Of a DNA stretch of 64,000 nt, positions 11,536-23,254 are shown piece after piece. Location of the stretch: NCBI RefSeq assembly GCF_019578655.1, contig NC_063259.1:27267277-27331276 (forward strand), read 5' to 3'. Both the position numbers and the translations under genes were made by a program. The notes under the pieces were generated by a model. The model was given only the letters and a program-made list of their open reading frames with translations. It was not told where the DNA came from and made no database searches. Position 1 is the stretch's first letter, and each line of letters begins with the position of its first letter. The stretch is from Ricinus communis (Eukaryota; Streptophyta; Magnoliopsida; Malpighiales; Euphorbiaceae).

Positions 11536-14500
11536 TCACCTCCTCAGATGGTCCCTTGCAAAAAAGGGATGCCTCAATGCTTCTCGAGCTGTTAACCTAT
11601 CTGACGGATCATATCTCAGCAGTCCTTGCAAAAGATGTATGAGATCTCCAGCTGAATGATCTACATGCTGCATTACTAGATTCTGCAAGCATGCAGCACA
11701 ACCATAAATAAATAAAATAAATAAGTAAAAACTGTGTCGGACAGAACTTTTCAACACAAAAATACAAACCTGAAGACGAGGTAGCTTCAAAACAGCTTTA
11801 ATACTTTCCCTCGAAGTCGCACCTTCAGGCCAGTCCAGTCTACCCCTTCTAACATATTTTTCAGCATGTCGACTGACCATATATAACACAATGATAGTAT
11901 ATTAAATAAGGCAAACCAATGAAATGAAATCCATCAAGGGAAAAAACAGCAGAGCATCTTACTCTATCCTCTTCAACATATGCTGAGGCAAGGGCCCAAG
12001 CACCCGTTCCATCATTGCTAGGTGCTCCAAATTCTCATGTGTTTGAAACAATGCCTCACCCTGTCAAAATATTTGCAAAGTTGTAAAAGATTTTAATCTC
12101 AAAACATATGTTTAACCCGCAACAATAGATTAAAACAAAAATGAAAAAGAAAAAACATATGGAAACAAGAAGATCCAAAATTCAGAAGCTTACAGTGCAT
12201 AATTCCACCAAGATGCATCCGACGCTCCATATATCACAAGGATAACTCCATCCTAGTCCTAATAAATTGCATCTAACATTACTATCTGCCTAATCATGTC
12301 ACATCCAAAATATTACAAAAGGAGACAACAGCATCAAATACTAACCGAGAATAACTTCTGGTGCACGGTAATGCCGTGTTGATACAATATAGTTCTGATC
12401 TTGGCGCTCATAAGTTGTGCTACCAAAATCAATCACCTTCACAGCACTAGACTTGGGGACTCTTTTGAAGTAGGAACTGTCCTTTGGTGATCGGGTGGAA
12501 CCCTGCAGAAGCAAAATAGGTCAAAAAAAAAAAAAAAAAACATTTGTAGATATTAAGGGGCAACCAACAGGAACAATGTGAAGATCCATATTGATATTAC
12601 CTTGTAATCTGGAACCTTGACATAATCAGGAGAGACTAGAAGAATATTCTCAGGCTTCAAATCAGTATGAATCAGGTGCAAGTCATGCATAACTGCAGCA
12701 TCCAAACAAATACGAACATTAGCCATTGGAATGCCAAGAAAGCTTTCAGCCAACCCAGATGATACAAAAATGCAACAACACATCCTAAGCCATTATACTT
12801 GTACAAGGAAAACAAATTTCCTCAATCGCTATCCTAGCAGAATAAAATATGCATGTGTCTGTGTGTGTACGAGCAAATATCTCATGTTGTGGTCATAATC
12901 ATACAAAACGAATCCATGTGATAATAAAAATTTACAGAAATAGGAAAGGGAAAAATGCAAAGATGCACGGAGCTAGTAATTACTACACACATGCTATACA
13001 TTCCAACAGTTGTCTTCCAATCTCACGGACAAGATCAATGGGAAATGAGCGATAATTGTTTTTGCGAAGAAAATCGTATAAGCTTGGTCCAAGCTTCTCA
13101 AAAACCTGTTGAAACCATTTACATTCATCCAAAGTCTTAACCCCCAAATTATTTCTCAGTTGGGGAAATTAATCCATTGCAAATCAATTATATACTTACA
13201 ATACAGATATGGTTACGATAGTCAAACCAGTTCCGTATTTGCACACAACTGCAAGGAATAAACCCATTTAACCACCAACAGAACATTTAAGAAAGCTGGT
13301 TACAGGGCCTGCAAATGCCAATAAGACTACTTAAGGTAAAGTTTAAGAAGTACTCACCGGTTGCCACCTTTATCATGTTTACCGAGCTGTTGTAAAACAT
13401 CAATCTCTATCATAGCTGCCTCACGATACTTCTTAATCCCACGTACAATTTTGATAGCAACCATCTCCTTCCTTTCTCTGTCCCAGCATTCCAAAACCTG
13501 ACCAAAGGTACCTACACAGGCAGCAAGCAGGGAAGAGAAAGATAAAGTCAAACAAATGGAGGACAAAAAACAACAAATAGGAAACAGGTAGAGAGGAAGA
13601 CATACCTTCACCCATTTTGCTGTGTATCTTATCTGCAAGCATCAAAAAGATAACAGAGAGAAAATGAAGTTAAGAACTTTGTACAATACCAAACCTCAGA
13701 AATAATACTAAATCTAGGGAAGTACAAATCCCATGCATGGCTTTTATGGAGCTCCAAAGAACCAAATGCAATTAAAACACACAAGCCCAGTCATTCAATG
13801 TGCTACTAGACATCAAGATGTGACTTCCAACACATGTTACAAGAACAAGTTAGTAAAACCTCTCCATGCAAAACATGAACTATGTTCAATATAATATTCA
13901 TCATAAAAACCTATCAACTATGTAAAAGTTGTATGAACAGTGAAGTGTAATTACAGCGAGAAGTTAAATTTTCTCCAAGCGCAAACATGTAATGGCCATC
14001 CTTGTCATCTTCCCGCCATGGGGGAGAACCATTTCGAGGAGCCACTCCTTTAAGAAATACAGAACTAGAGGTAGTAGTATGGTCTGAATTTGCTCCAGAA
14101 GATGCATAGCTTGCTACATTTCCAACCTCTTGTGCACAAAACATTCCTACCTGAGCCTACACACAGCCACTCATTTATGCACCACTCAATAAATTAAATC
14201 AAAATTTTTTTCACCTGAAACCTTGACACCCTTGGGTATCATCCCCTTCACTAATAGCCATATACTCATTAGATAAAATAAAAAGATTTCATAGATACAA
14301 ATCTACAAGATCATATTAGAAACACCACATATACTGGATTATACCATACATGCATGCGTGTAACATAAATGTTTTAGCAAATCAATAAAAAGCATTATTC
14401 AGGTTCTTTTACCTAAACAGAAGAAAGAAAAATCTTTTGAGCTAGCCACACAAAAATTTGTTAACTTATAACATTTCAAGTATGAATTATACATAAAGAT

Positions 14501-14951
14501 CTATACATATAAACTCTAAATTAAGAAATTCTTGCAATCGTAAACCAGAATCCAGTATTTAATTAAAACCTAAGAAAAATCAGACAAATATACAGCAATA
14601 AAAGTCCAGATCTGTTATCCTAGAAGCTAAAACAACAGAAAACAATAAAACTTTAACCTTTAGGCTAAACTTCAAGAAACGGGACGATAAAAAAAAGAGA
14701 AGATTAACATCTACTCGAAGAGAAAAGAATATATGAACAGAAGACAGCGATCAAACCTTAACTAGTCTATTATACCACAGAATCTAACGAAATTGACCAG
14801 ATCTACAAAACCTAAGAACAAATGAAGAAATTAGAAGAACAAAAGCGTATACCTTAGGGACTAGAGGCACGTCCCAGCCCAAACGCGCCCTCTTTCTCGG
14901 TCGGCGATCCAGGTGCGGGAGAGGAAACTCAGTCACGCGCTCCATCTCCAT
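11536..14951 (-). CDS. AFC2: AFC2-type LAMMER (CLK) dual-specificity protein kinase
   Basis: Nuclear CLK/LAMMER kinases phosphorylate SR splicing factors (family knowledge). Twelve exons on the minus strand: 14951-14853, 14156-13955, 13632-13606, 13511-13358, 13248-13200, 13105-12991, 12692-12601, 12503-12346, 12258-12194, 12060-11963, 11872-11770, 11682-11536. They give about 435 codons if one extra base in exon 8 is discounted; the Arabidopsis protein is about 427. The N-terminus has an RRPRKRAR nuclear-signal-like run. The glycine loop GEGTFGQV is near 108-115, HTDLKPEN with catalytic Asp226, DFGS with Asp271, and the family signature [11 protein letters not shown] near 332-342. Exon 8 reads in frame from its acceptor and again after about 12480, but the two frames differ by one base (see findings). 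All other junctions keep frame. Confidence 0.93.
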
Positions 14952-15133
14952 AGTCGAAACCACGATCGAAGAAAATTACGGAGGAAACCGCTAAGGATTT
15001 TGACGAGAAACAAACAAGAAAAATATGAATTTGAGATGAGGATTTGTTGTTTTGGTGAAGGAGACCTAAAGCTAACCCTAATTTTAACTACAACATTGTG
15101 CGTGCAAGGCGGTTGTAATGAGAGTTGGCCGTC

Positions 15134-15175
15134 CACGTGTCTTGATGTTAGCCGTGGATTTGACTGTGACACGTG
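15134..15175. promoter_or_regulatory. Two CACGTG G-box cores upstream of the AFC2-like kinase
   Basis: CACGTG occurs at 15134-15139 and 15170-15175, about 190 and 220 bases upstream of the minus-strand start codon. Such cores bind bZIP and bHLH factors in plants. Regulation by light or abscisic acid would be inference only. Confidence 0.45.
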
Positions 15176-15229
15176 TTTACCAGCTATAGAAGCTGTGTTA
15201 TTCTCTTTTTTATTGGGTTAAACCATGGT

Positions 15230-17539
15230 TGGGATTTAACTATGTTGAGTTAGCGTTTGTTGACAGCGAAATAATGGGAAAGTAATTGACACGCGCGCTT
15301 ACACGCGGCATTTTTCTGCCAACGGAAAAAATGTGTATAACAAGTTGTCATAATCAACTTTAGCTATTAAATTTATTTTTTCAAATTTCAACATTAAATG
15401 TGATTTATTTAAATAATCAGTAATTTGTTAAAAAAACTCCAATATATACTTAAGATATTAATAAAATAATATAAAATATTAATTTAAAACAATATTCATC
15501 TTTTCAGATATTATCATTAATAAAATCTAAAAATTTATTTTTTAAAATATTATTAATTAACAAAATTAATGAGCAATTTTTTATAAAATTTATTGATATT
15601 TTTTTTTATCGTGATGGCTAACTAGCATATTTTTAGTATATAATTATTTTCTCATTCTCTTATATTAGCCAAAATCCCATTTAATGAAATAATTCAAGTA
15701 AATTGTTTATTATATTTTTTTATATATATTTAATAAATTGATATGATATATATTTGACAATAATTAATATTAAAATATATTAACTATTTATTGTCTCAAT
15801 ATCATTAAATATACCATTTGACTTTGAATTAAGATAATTATAAATTTATAGGCACACAAATTTTCTGCAAAAACTTAGGAATGTATTGTTTATATGCAGA
15901 TACAAATATATAAAAATATATTAAATTTAAATTTGAATTGCATTTTAAAATTTAATATGTTAAAATATAAGAAAAACCATACATTTTAAAAAATTTATAT
16001 TATCCATTAACCATCAATCTTTAATCACAAATTATTAGTAAAAATTCAGTTAAATAAGGCCCAAAAGATAATATTGAATCAAATTATATATAAAAAATCC
16101 AAATTTAATAAAATAAATTATATATTCTCTTAATTTGTTCTAACTCATATTTGTGTTATACTAGTCTTATATTTTGAAATTAAATATAAAGATAAATTGT
16201 CTAAAATCTTGACTCTTAGCCAAAGAAATGATTTGTTTAAAATTATATATTAATAATAAATAGATGATAAATGATTTAGTTAAATTTATTGAAGATATTC
16301 ATGTTTGTATATTTTTGCAAAAATCTATGCACATATTAAACTTTTGAATAATAATAAGTATTATTTAAATATTCATTTCTCTTGTAAATTCAAAAATAGT
16401 TAATAAAAGAATTAATAGAATAATAATATGGCATATATAAGATTAAACTATTAATATTTAGTGCTAAAATTATATTATATAATAATTTTTAGAAAATAGA
16501 TATTATTCATTGAATGAATGTGATATTAAATTAAATTTTTGAAATATTATCTAATATAATATTAGATACTATTTTATTAGTTGTATATCTATTAGTAAAA
16601 TTAAAAAAAATTAAGAAAGAAATTTGATTTGGCAACAGGACTTTGATTAAAGGTTATAAATTTAAAAAATATTATTAGATTTTATTTCTAAAATAAATTC
16701 ATAATAAAATAAAAAGAATAAAAAATTAGTAAAAATTAAACACATGTATGTTTTAACAAAATTAAATAAAAATATTAAAAGATTTAAACTTAGTTTAAAT
16801 TAAAGAGATAAGTTTTATTACATACAAGATTCATATTTTTAATTTTAATTTATTTTTTAACCTCTTTAATCTATTATTATAAGTAATTTTATTGTGACAC
16901 CGGTGTCGTAGCATACAGAACCAATTGCCGTATAGAAGAGATAGAACAATATTTTAGATTTACAATAAGGATTTTACCAACGAATATATTATATTTAACT
17001 TTTAATTTCAAATTAATTATTTTTTATAATCTTTCTTAAAAAATTACATGATTAAAGATGACAAATATATCTTAATTCTAAAAATTATAATAAAATTAAT
17101 CATTAAACGACGGTTGTTATTATTTTACTTATAAATAATAATATAATTTGAGTTCATACACAAATTTAATAAAATTCTAATGTTTTATAATTATTTATAA
17201 TATTTTAAAAATAATAATAAATAAAATATATTTAATTGATTTTCTTGAAAAATTAATCTTTTAAAAATTTATTATTTCAATTATATAAATATGATCATCA
17301 AAGTTAATTTATTAGATGATCCATGCTATCTATCCTTTTGCGTGCCAAATGATCAACTATTTCATCACAAAGTGATGAAATTCTTTGAAATCCTTCTTCA
17401 CTCTTGCATCCAAACCGTTTATTTTTCACTTTATGTCCTAGTTGGATTTAATTGTTAAGATTCAATTATGCATTTCATTCTATATTTATGATCTTGTGCT
17501 TTTATTGATTGATTGAGGAAATGTGATTACTTTGTATAA
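15230..17539. other. Very AT-rich gene-free interval
   Basis: Dominated by A/T runs with no credible coding region or recognisable element. A small perfect hairpin (TTTCATCAC and its complement around AAA) is at about 17360-17380, with no known meaning. Confidence 0.6.
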
Positions 17540-17839
17540 TTTATTAGTTCAATAGATTACAAAGCACATGATTTTCAATTAATTCAATTTGGAGCTGGAA
17601 GGAGGGGTTGTCTTGGGATCACATTTGCTGCTGCTGCTGTAATTGAGATTTCATTGGCAAGTTTTCTGCACAAGTTGGATTGGAAAATGCATGGTGGTGC
17701 AAAAGTAGAACATTTGAATGTCAAAGAGACTCCTAGTATGTCAGTCCACAGGAAACTTCCTCTTGTTGCTGTTGCAACTCCTTACTCTTTTTGGACTTCA
17801 TGGGTGCATTTGATCAACTATTCTCTGATCTTATACTGA
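17540..17839 (+). pseudogene. P450 (CYP71-type) C-terminal relic
   Basis: One frame of about 100 codons runs from the region before the haem loop to a plausible P450 C-terminus. It contains FGAGRRGCLG with the haem cysteine, then a helix L segment, FLHKLDW, and VHRKLPLVAVATPY near the end. The residue before the haem loop is Gln where relatives have Pro. There is no upstream exon, I-helix, ExxR or PERF region: the sequence before 17540 is AT-rich with stops. It is therefore the remnant of the second exon of a lost array member. It lies in the same orientation as the array and is its leftmost member. Confidence 0.82.
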
Positions 17840-18773
17840 TTTTTCCTTTCTGCCATGTCGTGGAAATTCAGAAAAGGGACCAAAGGGAAAAATTGTTAAT
17901 TCTTTTATATATGTTTCGTTGGTAACTAACTTTTCTCCGTTGCCCAATAATCAAAGTTCACTCATTTTGGAGTGCAGAGGTAGAATGGTTAGTCAGTCAG
18001 CATCTCTGTCCCTCCCTCATTTGGTGTAATTGGGCCTTCTGTTCCATACCTAATGTTCAGATAGCAATAGCACTTTGCATGAGCAAATGCATAAGCTAAC
18101 CACATCTGTTGAACCATAAGAATAACACTCCATTCCATCATAAAGGCTCAACAAAATCATACTCCTGAAAGGCGCATGCTTAAAAATCTCGATACATTTA
18201 TCCAGTATTTCTTATCTTTACGTATCTATCTAATCCTTTCTATGTCCTAACACGCCTGTTTTATCTTGGAGGAACTCTTATCAGAAAGGCAGCAAGTCAC
18301 TCAATTGCTCGAGTGACAACTGGCTAAACATAGAACAGAATGAAGATGCACATAGAATTGATGGAGAGTTTGGCGTCACGAAATGCCTCAAACAGTGATA
18401 TATTGTAAAATTATTAGATATCACTTGGCCTGAGTCGAATTTTAACATTTTCCTTAAATATAAAGCTATTAATTGAGATGTACTGCATACTTTGTGGAAA
18501 GTCTTTTCAATGAAGTGGTGGATGAAATTTATATAATAACTTTTCAATACTTTCTTGCTTATTTTTATTCACTTTTCTTTTCCTTTTCCATAGAAACAAA
18601 CGCACTCGTAGTTATTGATGAGCTCAGTACCTTAATTATCTGTGTTATCTTTTGTTTTCTTCTGAACTCAGAAACTTCATTAAAAGATATGCAATTTCGA
18701 GGTATATTGGGACACTAATAATATGTAAGATTAAATATATATTCTTTTCAGTGTTGAATGCGGAACAGCTTCC

Positions 18774-18781
18774 TATTTAAA
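18774..18781 (+). promoter_or_regulatory. TATA-like box of the first P450 gene
   Basis: TATTTAAA lies about 80 bases upstream of the start codon at 18858, a normal spacing for a plant TATA box plus short leader. Confidence 0.45.
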
Positions 18782-18857
18782 AATTTCAACCACAAGGACC
18801 AGACGCCTGTCTACTTGTAACTAAATAAGTTGGAGGAAACAAAACCAATCTTGAAAA

Positions 18858-20912
18858 ATGTCAAGCATCATTCAATCGTTAGAGCAGCAAGTAACCTCGA
18901 TCGATCCCTTCTATGTTTCAATCTTTTCCTTCGTTTTCTTCACTTATTTCCTTATCAAATGGCTTATTTGTCCTGCTTCCACACACAAAAACCTGCCGCC
19001 TTCACCGCCAAAGCTCCCAATTCTTGGAAATCTCCACCAAGTTGGGGGTTACCTTCACCGGTCCCTCTTGTCACTGGCTCGGCGTTACGGCCCTGATCTT
19101 ATGCTGCTTCATTTTGGTATCAAACCTGCACTTGTAGTCTCATCCTCAGATGCCGCAAGAGAGATCATGAAGACGCATGACCTTGCTTTCTCAAATAGAC
19201 CAAAGTTTGGTTCCATTGGGAAGCTTCTCTACAATCACAAGGATGTGGCTGGTGGTCTATATGGTGACCACTGGAAGCAGATGAAAAGCGTTCTTGTACA
19301 TCATGTACTGAGTAACAGAAGAGTTCAAACTTATCGATCCGTAAGAGAAGAAGAGGTAGCTTGCTTGATAGAGAAGATCCAGGATTTATGTTCATCATCT
19401 TCGCCGGTAAATTTGAGTAAAATGTTCTCTAGCTTCACGTATGATGTGATATGCAGGATATCATTTGGGAGAAAGTACGACAGCGGAGACCGCGGCGAAA
19501 GTGGCAAAATATTCCAGAAGCTGTTGGGGGACCTGATGATATTACTGGGGAGTTTTGATCTTAGAGAATTTATTCCTTGGCTTGGATGGGTTATTAGTTG
19601 GGTCAACGGCTTTGACGCTTATGTGGATAGAACTGCGAAAGGTTTGGATAAATTCATAGATGGAATAGTTGAAGAGCATATCAATAGCCTAGAAAGAAAA
19701 GCTCATTCTGATGTTAGTAAAGAATATGTAAAAGATTTTGTGCAAGTGCTGGTCGAGCTGCAAAAAGATACCAATATGGGCGCCAATCTTGATCGAGAGA
19801 GTATCAAGGCTCTCATTTTGGTATGAACTGAATGCCCTTCTCTCTTTCTTTATGTGCTCATGTGTGGAAAGGATCAATCATTAACAAACATTTCTTTGTT
19901 TTGATGTCTTCTAATCTATTACTATGATTCAACTTGTCCAAACTTCAATCGACTAAAACTTGTTAGTTAGACTTTCACCTTCAAGGTTGGGACTTATCCC
20001 TTTCTTTAAATAACAATGTTGTACGCATTAAGATCTGTATTAGGCGAAGACTTTTCAGCATCATTCTGAATATATATATATATATATATATATATGTTCA
20101 TATGAAAGAGATATTCTGAATAGGCTGTTTTAATGTTGGACTATCGTAAGTGGACTTTTATGTGTAACCATTTGTTCTTTGTTGTCTAATCAACAGTAGT
20201 ATCATCTATATTATCAAAAGATCTAATGATTTCATAATAAGTTGGTTTAAGTTTTATTTCCTAATTTCTCACTCTTATGATTTTACAAAAGGATATTTTT
20301 GCTGGCGGGTCTGATACCACATACACAGTCTTAGAATGGACAATGACAGAGATCATAAGGCACCCTAGAGTCATGAAGGAATTACAGAATGAAGTGAAGA
20401 GAATTTCTGATGAAAACTCAGTCATAACTCGCATAACAGAAGCTGATTTGAACAAAATGCATTACCTTAAATTGGTGATCAAAGAATCTCTGCGGCTACA
20501 CACTCCTTTTCCGTTATTAGCAGCAAGAGAAACAATCCAAGATGTCAAAATAATGGGCTACGACATTGCTGCAGGAACTATGGTATTAACCAACGCTTGG
20601 GCTATGGCAAGAGACCCCAAGACATGGACCAAACCTGAAGAGTTTTGGCCTGAGAGATTCTTGAACAGTTGTGTAGATTTCAAAGGTCATGACCATGAGT
20701 TCATTCCATTTGGATCTGGTAGGAGAGGCTGCCCAGGAATTTCATTTTCCATGTCAATTATTGAGCTTGTGTTGGCCAATCTTGTCAAGAATTTTGAATG
20801 GGTACTACCTGAAGGAACTAACGTAGAGGACTTGGATATGACTGAATCTATTGGTATGACTACTAGCAGAAAGAATCCTCTTATTGCTGTTGCAATACCT
20901 ATTTCTAAGTAG
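18858..20912 (+). CDS. Cytochrome P450, CYP71 family-like (array gene 1)
   Basis: Haem mono-oxygenase anchored in the ER; substrate unknown. Exons 18858-19820 and 20292-20912 are joined by a 471-base GT-AG intron in phase 0, giving 527 residues. Visible parts: N-terminal membrane anchor (about 19-38), proline hinge PPSPPKLPILGN, I-helix AGGSDTT starting at residue 325, ExxR at Glu386-Arg389, WPERF, and FGSGRRGCPG with haem-ligand Cys468. It is closest to array gene 2. It departs from its neighbours in the C-helix (YGDHWKQMKS instead of YGEYWRQ) and after ExxR (HTPFPLLAARE instead of HPPxPLLVPR), so its substrate pocket or fold stability may differ. The intron carries a TA microsatellite. Reading frame and core motifs are intact, so I call it functional, but expression is not shown. 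Confidence 0.9.
20071..20094. repeat. TA microsatellite in intron of P450 gene 1
   Basis: About twelve TA units in the single intron of array gene 1. Similar TA tracts occur near 22672 and 27769, in the intergenic spacers of the array. Confidence 0.85.
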
Positions 20913-20967
20913 AACATATATTAATGCTACAATAATAGGCTATTCTTCATTTTCTATCGGTACAATT

Positions 20968-21039
20968 GGTATTGCATTGGAAACTATTCTGCACAAATTT
21001 GTTGTTCGGAAAATGCCTGGACGAGCAAAAGCAGAGTAA
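20968..21039 (+). pseudogene. Possible short P450 C-terminal relic
   Basis: Starting about 55 bases after the stop of array gene 1, one frame reads IALETILHKF, then four unmatched residues, then MPGRAKAE and a stop. It parallels the segment of the relic at 17654-17715 that contains FLHKLDWKMHGGAKVEH. This is only about 24 codons, so chance cannot be excluded, but the agreement continues at the nucleotide level (ttctgcacaa, ggaaaatgc). Confidence 0.4.
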
Positions 21040-21179
21040 AAAAGCCTCTCGGGCTAGCAGCCATTTGCTCTGCTTTTGGCATGGTGGACTTACATCTCCA
21101 TCTAATTTGCTCAATAGTAGTACTGCATTTTCTACTTCAGATGAAGAAACCAATTGTTTTGCACCAAAACAATATTAGG

Positions 21180-22646
21180 CGCTTGACTCAGTCCTAAAAA
21201 CACCAAAATTGACAATAGAAAAATTCTTAAATGAACTCACCCTGCTAAGTAGGACTATTCAATGACATATTTCACTAACCAAAATTTGGAAACTACTAAT
21301 ATAAATTCATTAGTAAAACCATCAATAAACTCACAATCAGACTCCAGTTTTAAAATCAGACCATTTAGGTAGCACACCTAGTATTTGAATAAGTTATTAT
21401 CATATCCATCAATAGTCATGGTGTTGAACGCAGACTAAGTGCTTCTCCCTGGACGAATTCCAGGTTAAAACCTGTGTGTGTGTGTGTTTCCATATAGTAA
21501 CAGAAGAAGCAAATGTATCTAGGGGCTGCCAGTCACTTTCTTTTCAACCCGCAACTCTCTTATTTTAGTGCATCTCTAATTTAACGTTCTTCTTGTCTTT
21601 TGTTCCGTTTTGTACTTTTTTGCCCTTTTTATTTTTTTGTAATTGTTTTGTGGTTATTTTCAAATTTGAATTTATTTATTTTCTTACTTTCAATACCAAT
21701 ATTATTTTTTAACCGGAACGAATCTCTATTCAGGGGAATATGAATTAGAGGAATAGCCAAATGATTACGTATTTTGTAGAACAAAAGTAAGATTTAATAG
21801 CTTTGAATAGCAGGTTTTTCCACATTCAACAATTTATACCTTGAAATTCAACCTATATATTTTTATTTTTGCAAAACCTTATTTTTTTAAAGGTTAGTCC
21901 ACGTTCAACAATTTATATCTTGAAATTCAACCTATATATTTTTTTGTAAAAACTTATGGTTAGTCTACATTCATCTTTGAATGTATATATGTATAATATA
22001 TAAATTATTTTTAGATAAATAGAGGTATGTGATTACATATCGTGATAAAAAAAATATCTCACCATTAAGAAGTCTTTATTTATAAAGATTCGACTACTTT
22101 TATTTTGATCGATCATCGTTTTATAAATTATTTATGTTTGATAATATGATTTAAAACTTAACAATTTTTAATTTTATTATTTGATTAGTAAATCACGGTC
22201 TGAGAAATTACGGATTTAATAAAATTGATTTTACAGTCAAATAATGACGTTTTAAATTATTAAACTCTAAATTTATATTACTAAATACGAAAAATATAAT
22301 AATAATAATTTATCGAAATAAACATAATTAAATCCTTACAAATTGAGATTTCTTAATAGTGAATTATTTTTTATTACGATATATAATTGTATTTTTTTTT
22401 AAGAAATTATATATTTTAAATTAATCAATCTTTATATAATTAAATCCTTACAAATTGTGAGTCAACTGTTGTTCATTAATTTATTTTCTTTCAGATCTTT
22501 TTTTTCTCACCGGTGCGCGGATAGGATGGAAGATGAAAGTTTATTCAACTTTTTTCTTCATTTGTTTATTCTTTTAGAGCCCAAGTGGAGCTGTCCTCTC
22601 GGAAAAGGTATCAAATAAATTAATGAACAACAATAGCTGACTCACA

Positions 22647-22694
<48 letters not shown>

Positions 22695-23131
22695 AACTGG
22701 TTTCAATATTTGATAACTTAAAATATATGAATCTTTTATATAAAATATATAATTATATATCGTAATAAAAAATAAAAAAAACATATAATTATATATGGTA
22801 ATAAAAAACAATCCACTATTAATAAAATAAAAGAAAATTAAAAAATAAAAAAACTAAAAATGACTGGACTTTTGTAAAATTTGGTCTATTCAAACGTTTA
22901 CAAAAAGAAGATAAAACAGTATGAATTTGTTAGGAGACTATCTTTAAAAAAATCACAATAATTTAGTGATAACTAATTTAAAACAATAATTGATAATATT
23001 ATTTACTAAAGATTAATTTCATATTTTAATGATTTGAATTATAAATATAACTGCTAATGAATTATTTGTAGAATCAGTAACCTATAAATTAATTAATAAA
23101 GAAATAGTAAAATATGAAGGGTGTGGTGTCC
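21180..23131. other. AT-rich spacer between P450 genes 1 and 2
   Basis: No coding region seen. Contains a short near-repeat (the phrase aacaatttata...ttgaaattcaacctatatat occurs around 21829 and again around 21907) and a compound TC/TA microsatellite near 22647-22694. The right end is the promoter of gene 2. Confidence 0.55.
22647..22694. repeat. Compound (TC)n(TA)n microsatellite
   Basis: A TC run of about thirteen units passes directly into about eleven TA units. It lies in the spacer upstream of array gene 2. Confidence 0.9.
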
Positions 23132-23160
23132 CACGTGACGAAATAACTAGTATATATATA
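23132..23160 (+). promoter_or_regulatory. G-box and TATA box of P450 gene 2
   Basis: CACGTG at 23132-23137 is followed by a TATATATATA box at 23151-23160, about 95 bases before the start codon. This is a compact, conventional plant core promoter. Confidence 0.6.
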
Positions 23161-23254
23161 AGTATGCACAATACCCATTCAGAGTCATCTGCCAGTTTCG
23201 GGAAAAGCAGAGTGTATAGAGAGGGGAAGTTAAGAAAAGCATCTCAAAGAAAAA

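Noticed and set aside
14913..15221. 102-codon plus-strand frame
   Set aside because: It is antisense to the first exon of the kinase gene and runs into its promoter.
17355..17385. Short perfect hairpin TTTCATCAC-AAA-GTGATGAAA as a regulatory RNA
   Set aside because: Too short for a microRNA precursor and surrounded by AT-rich sequence with no transcript context.
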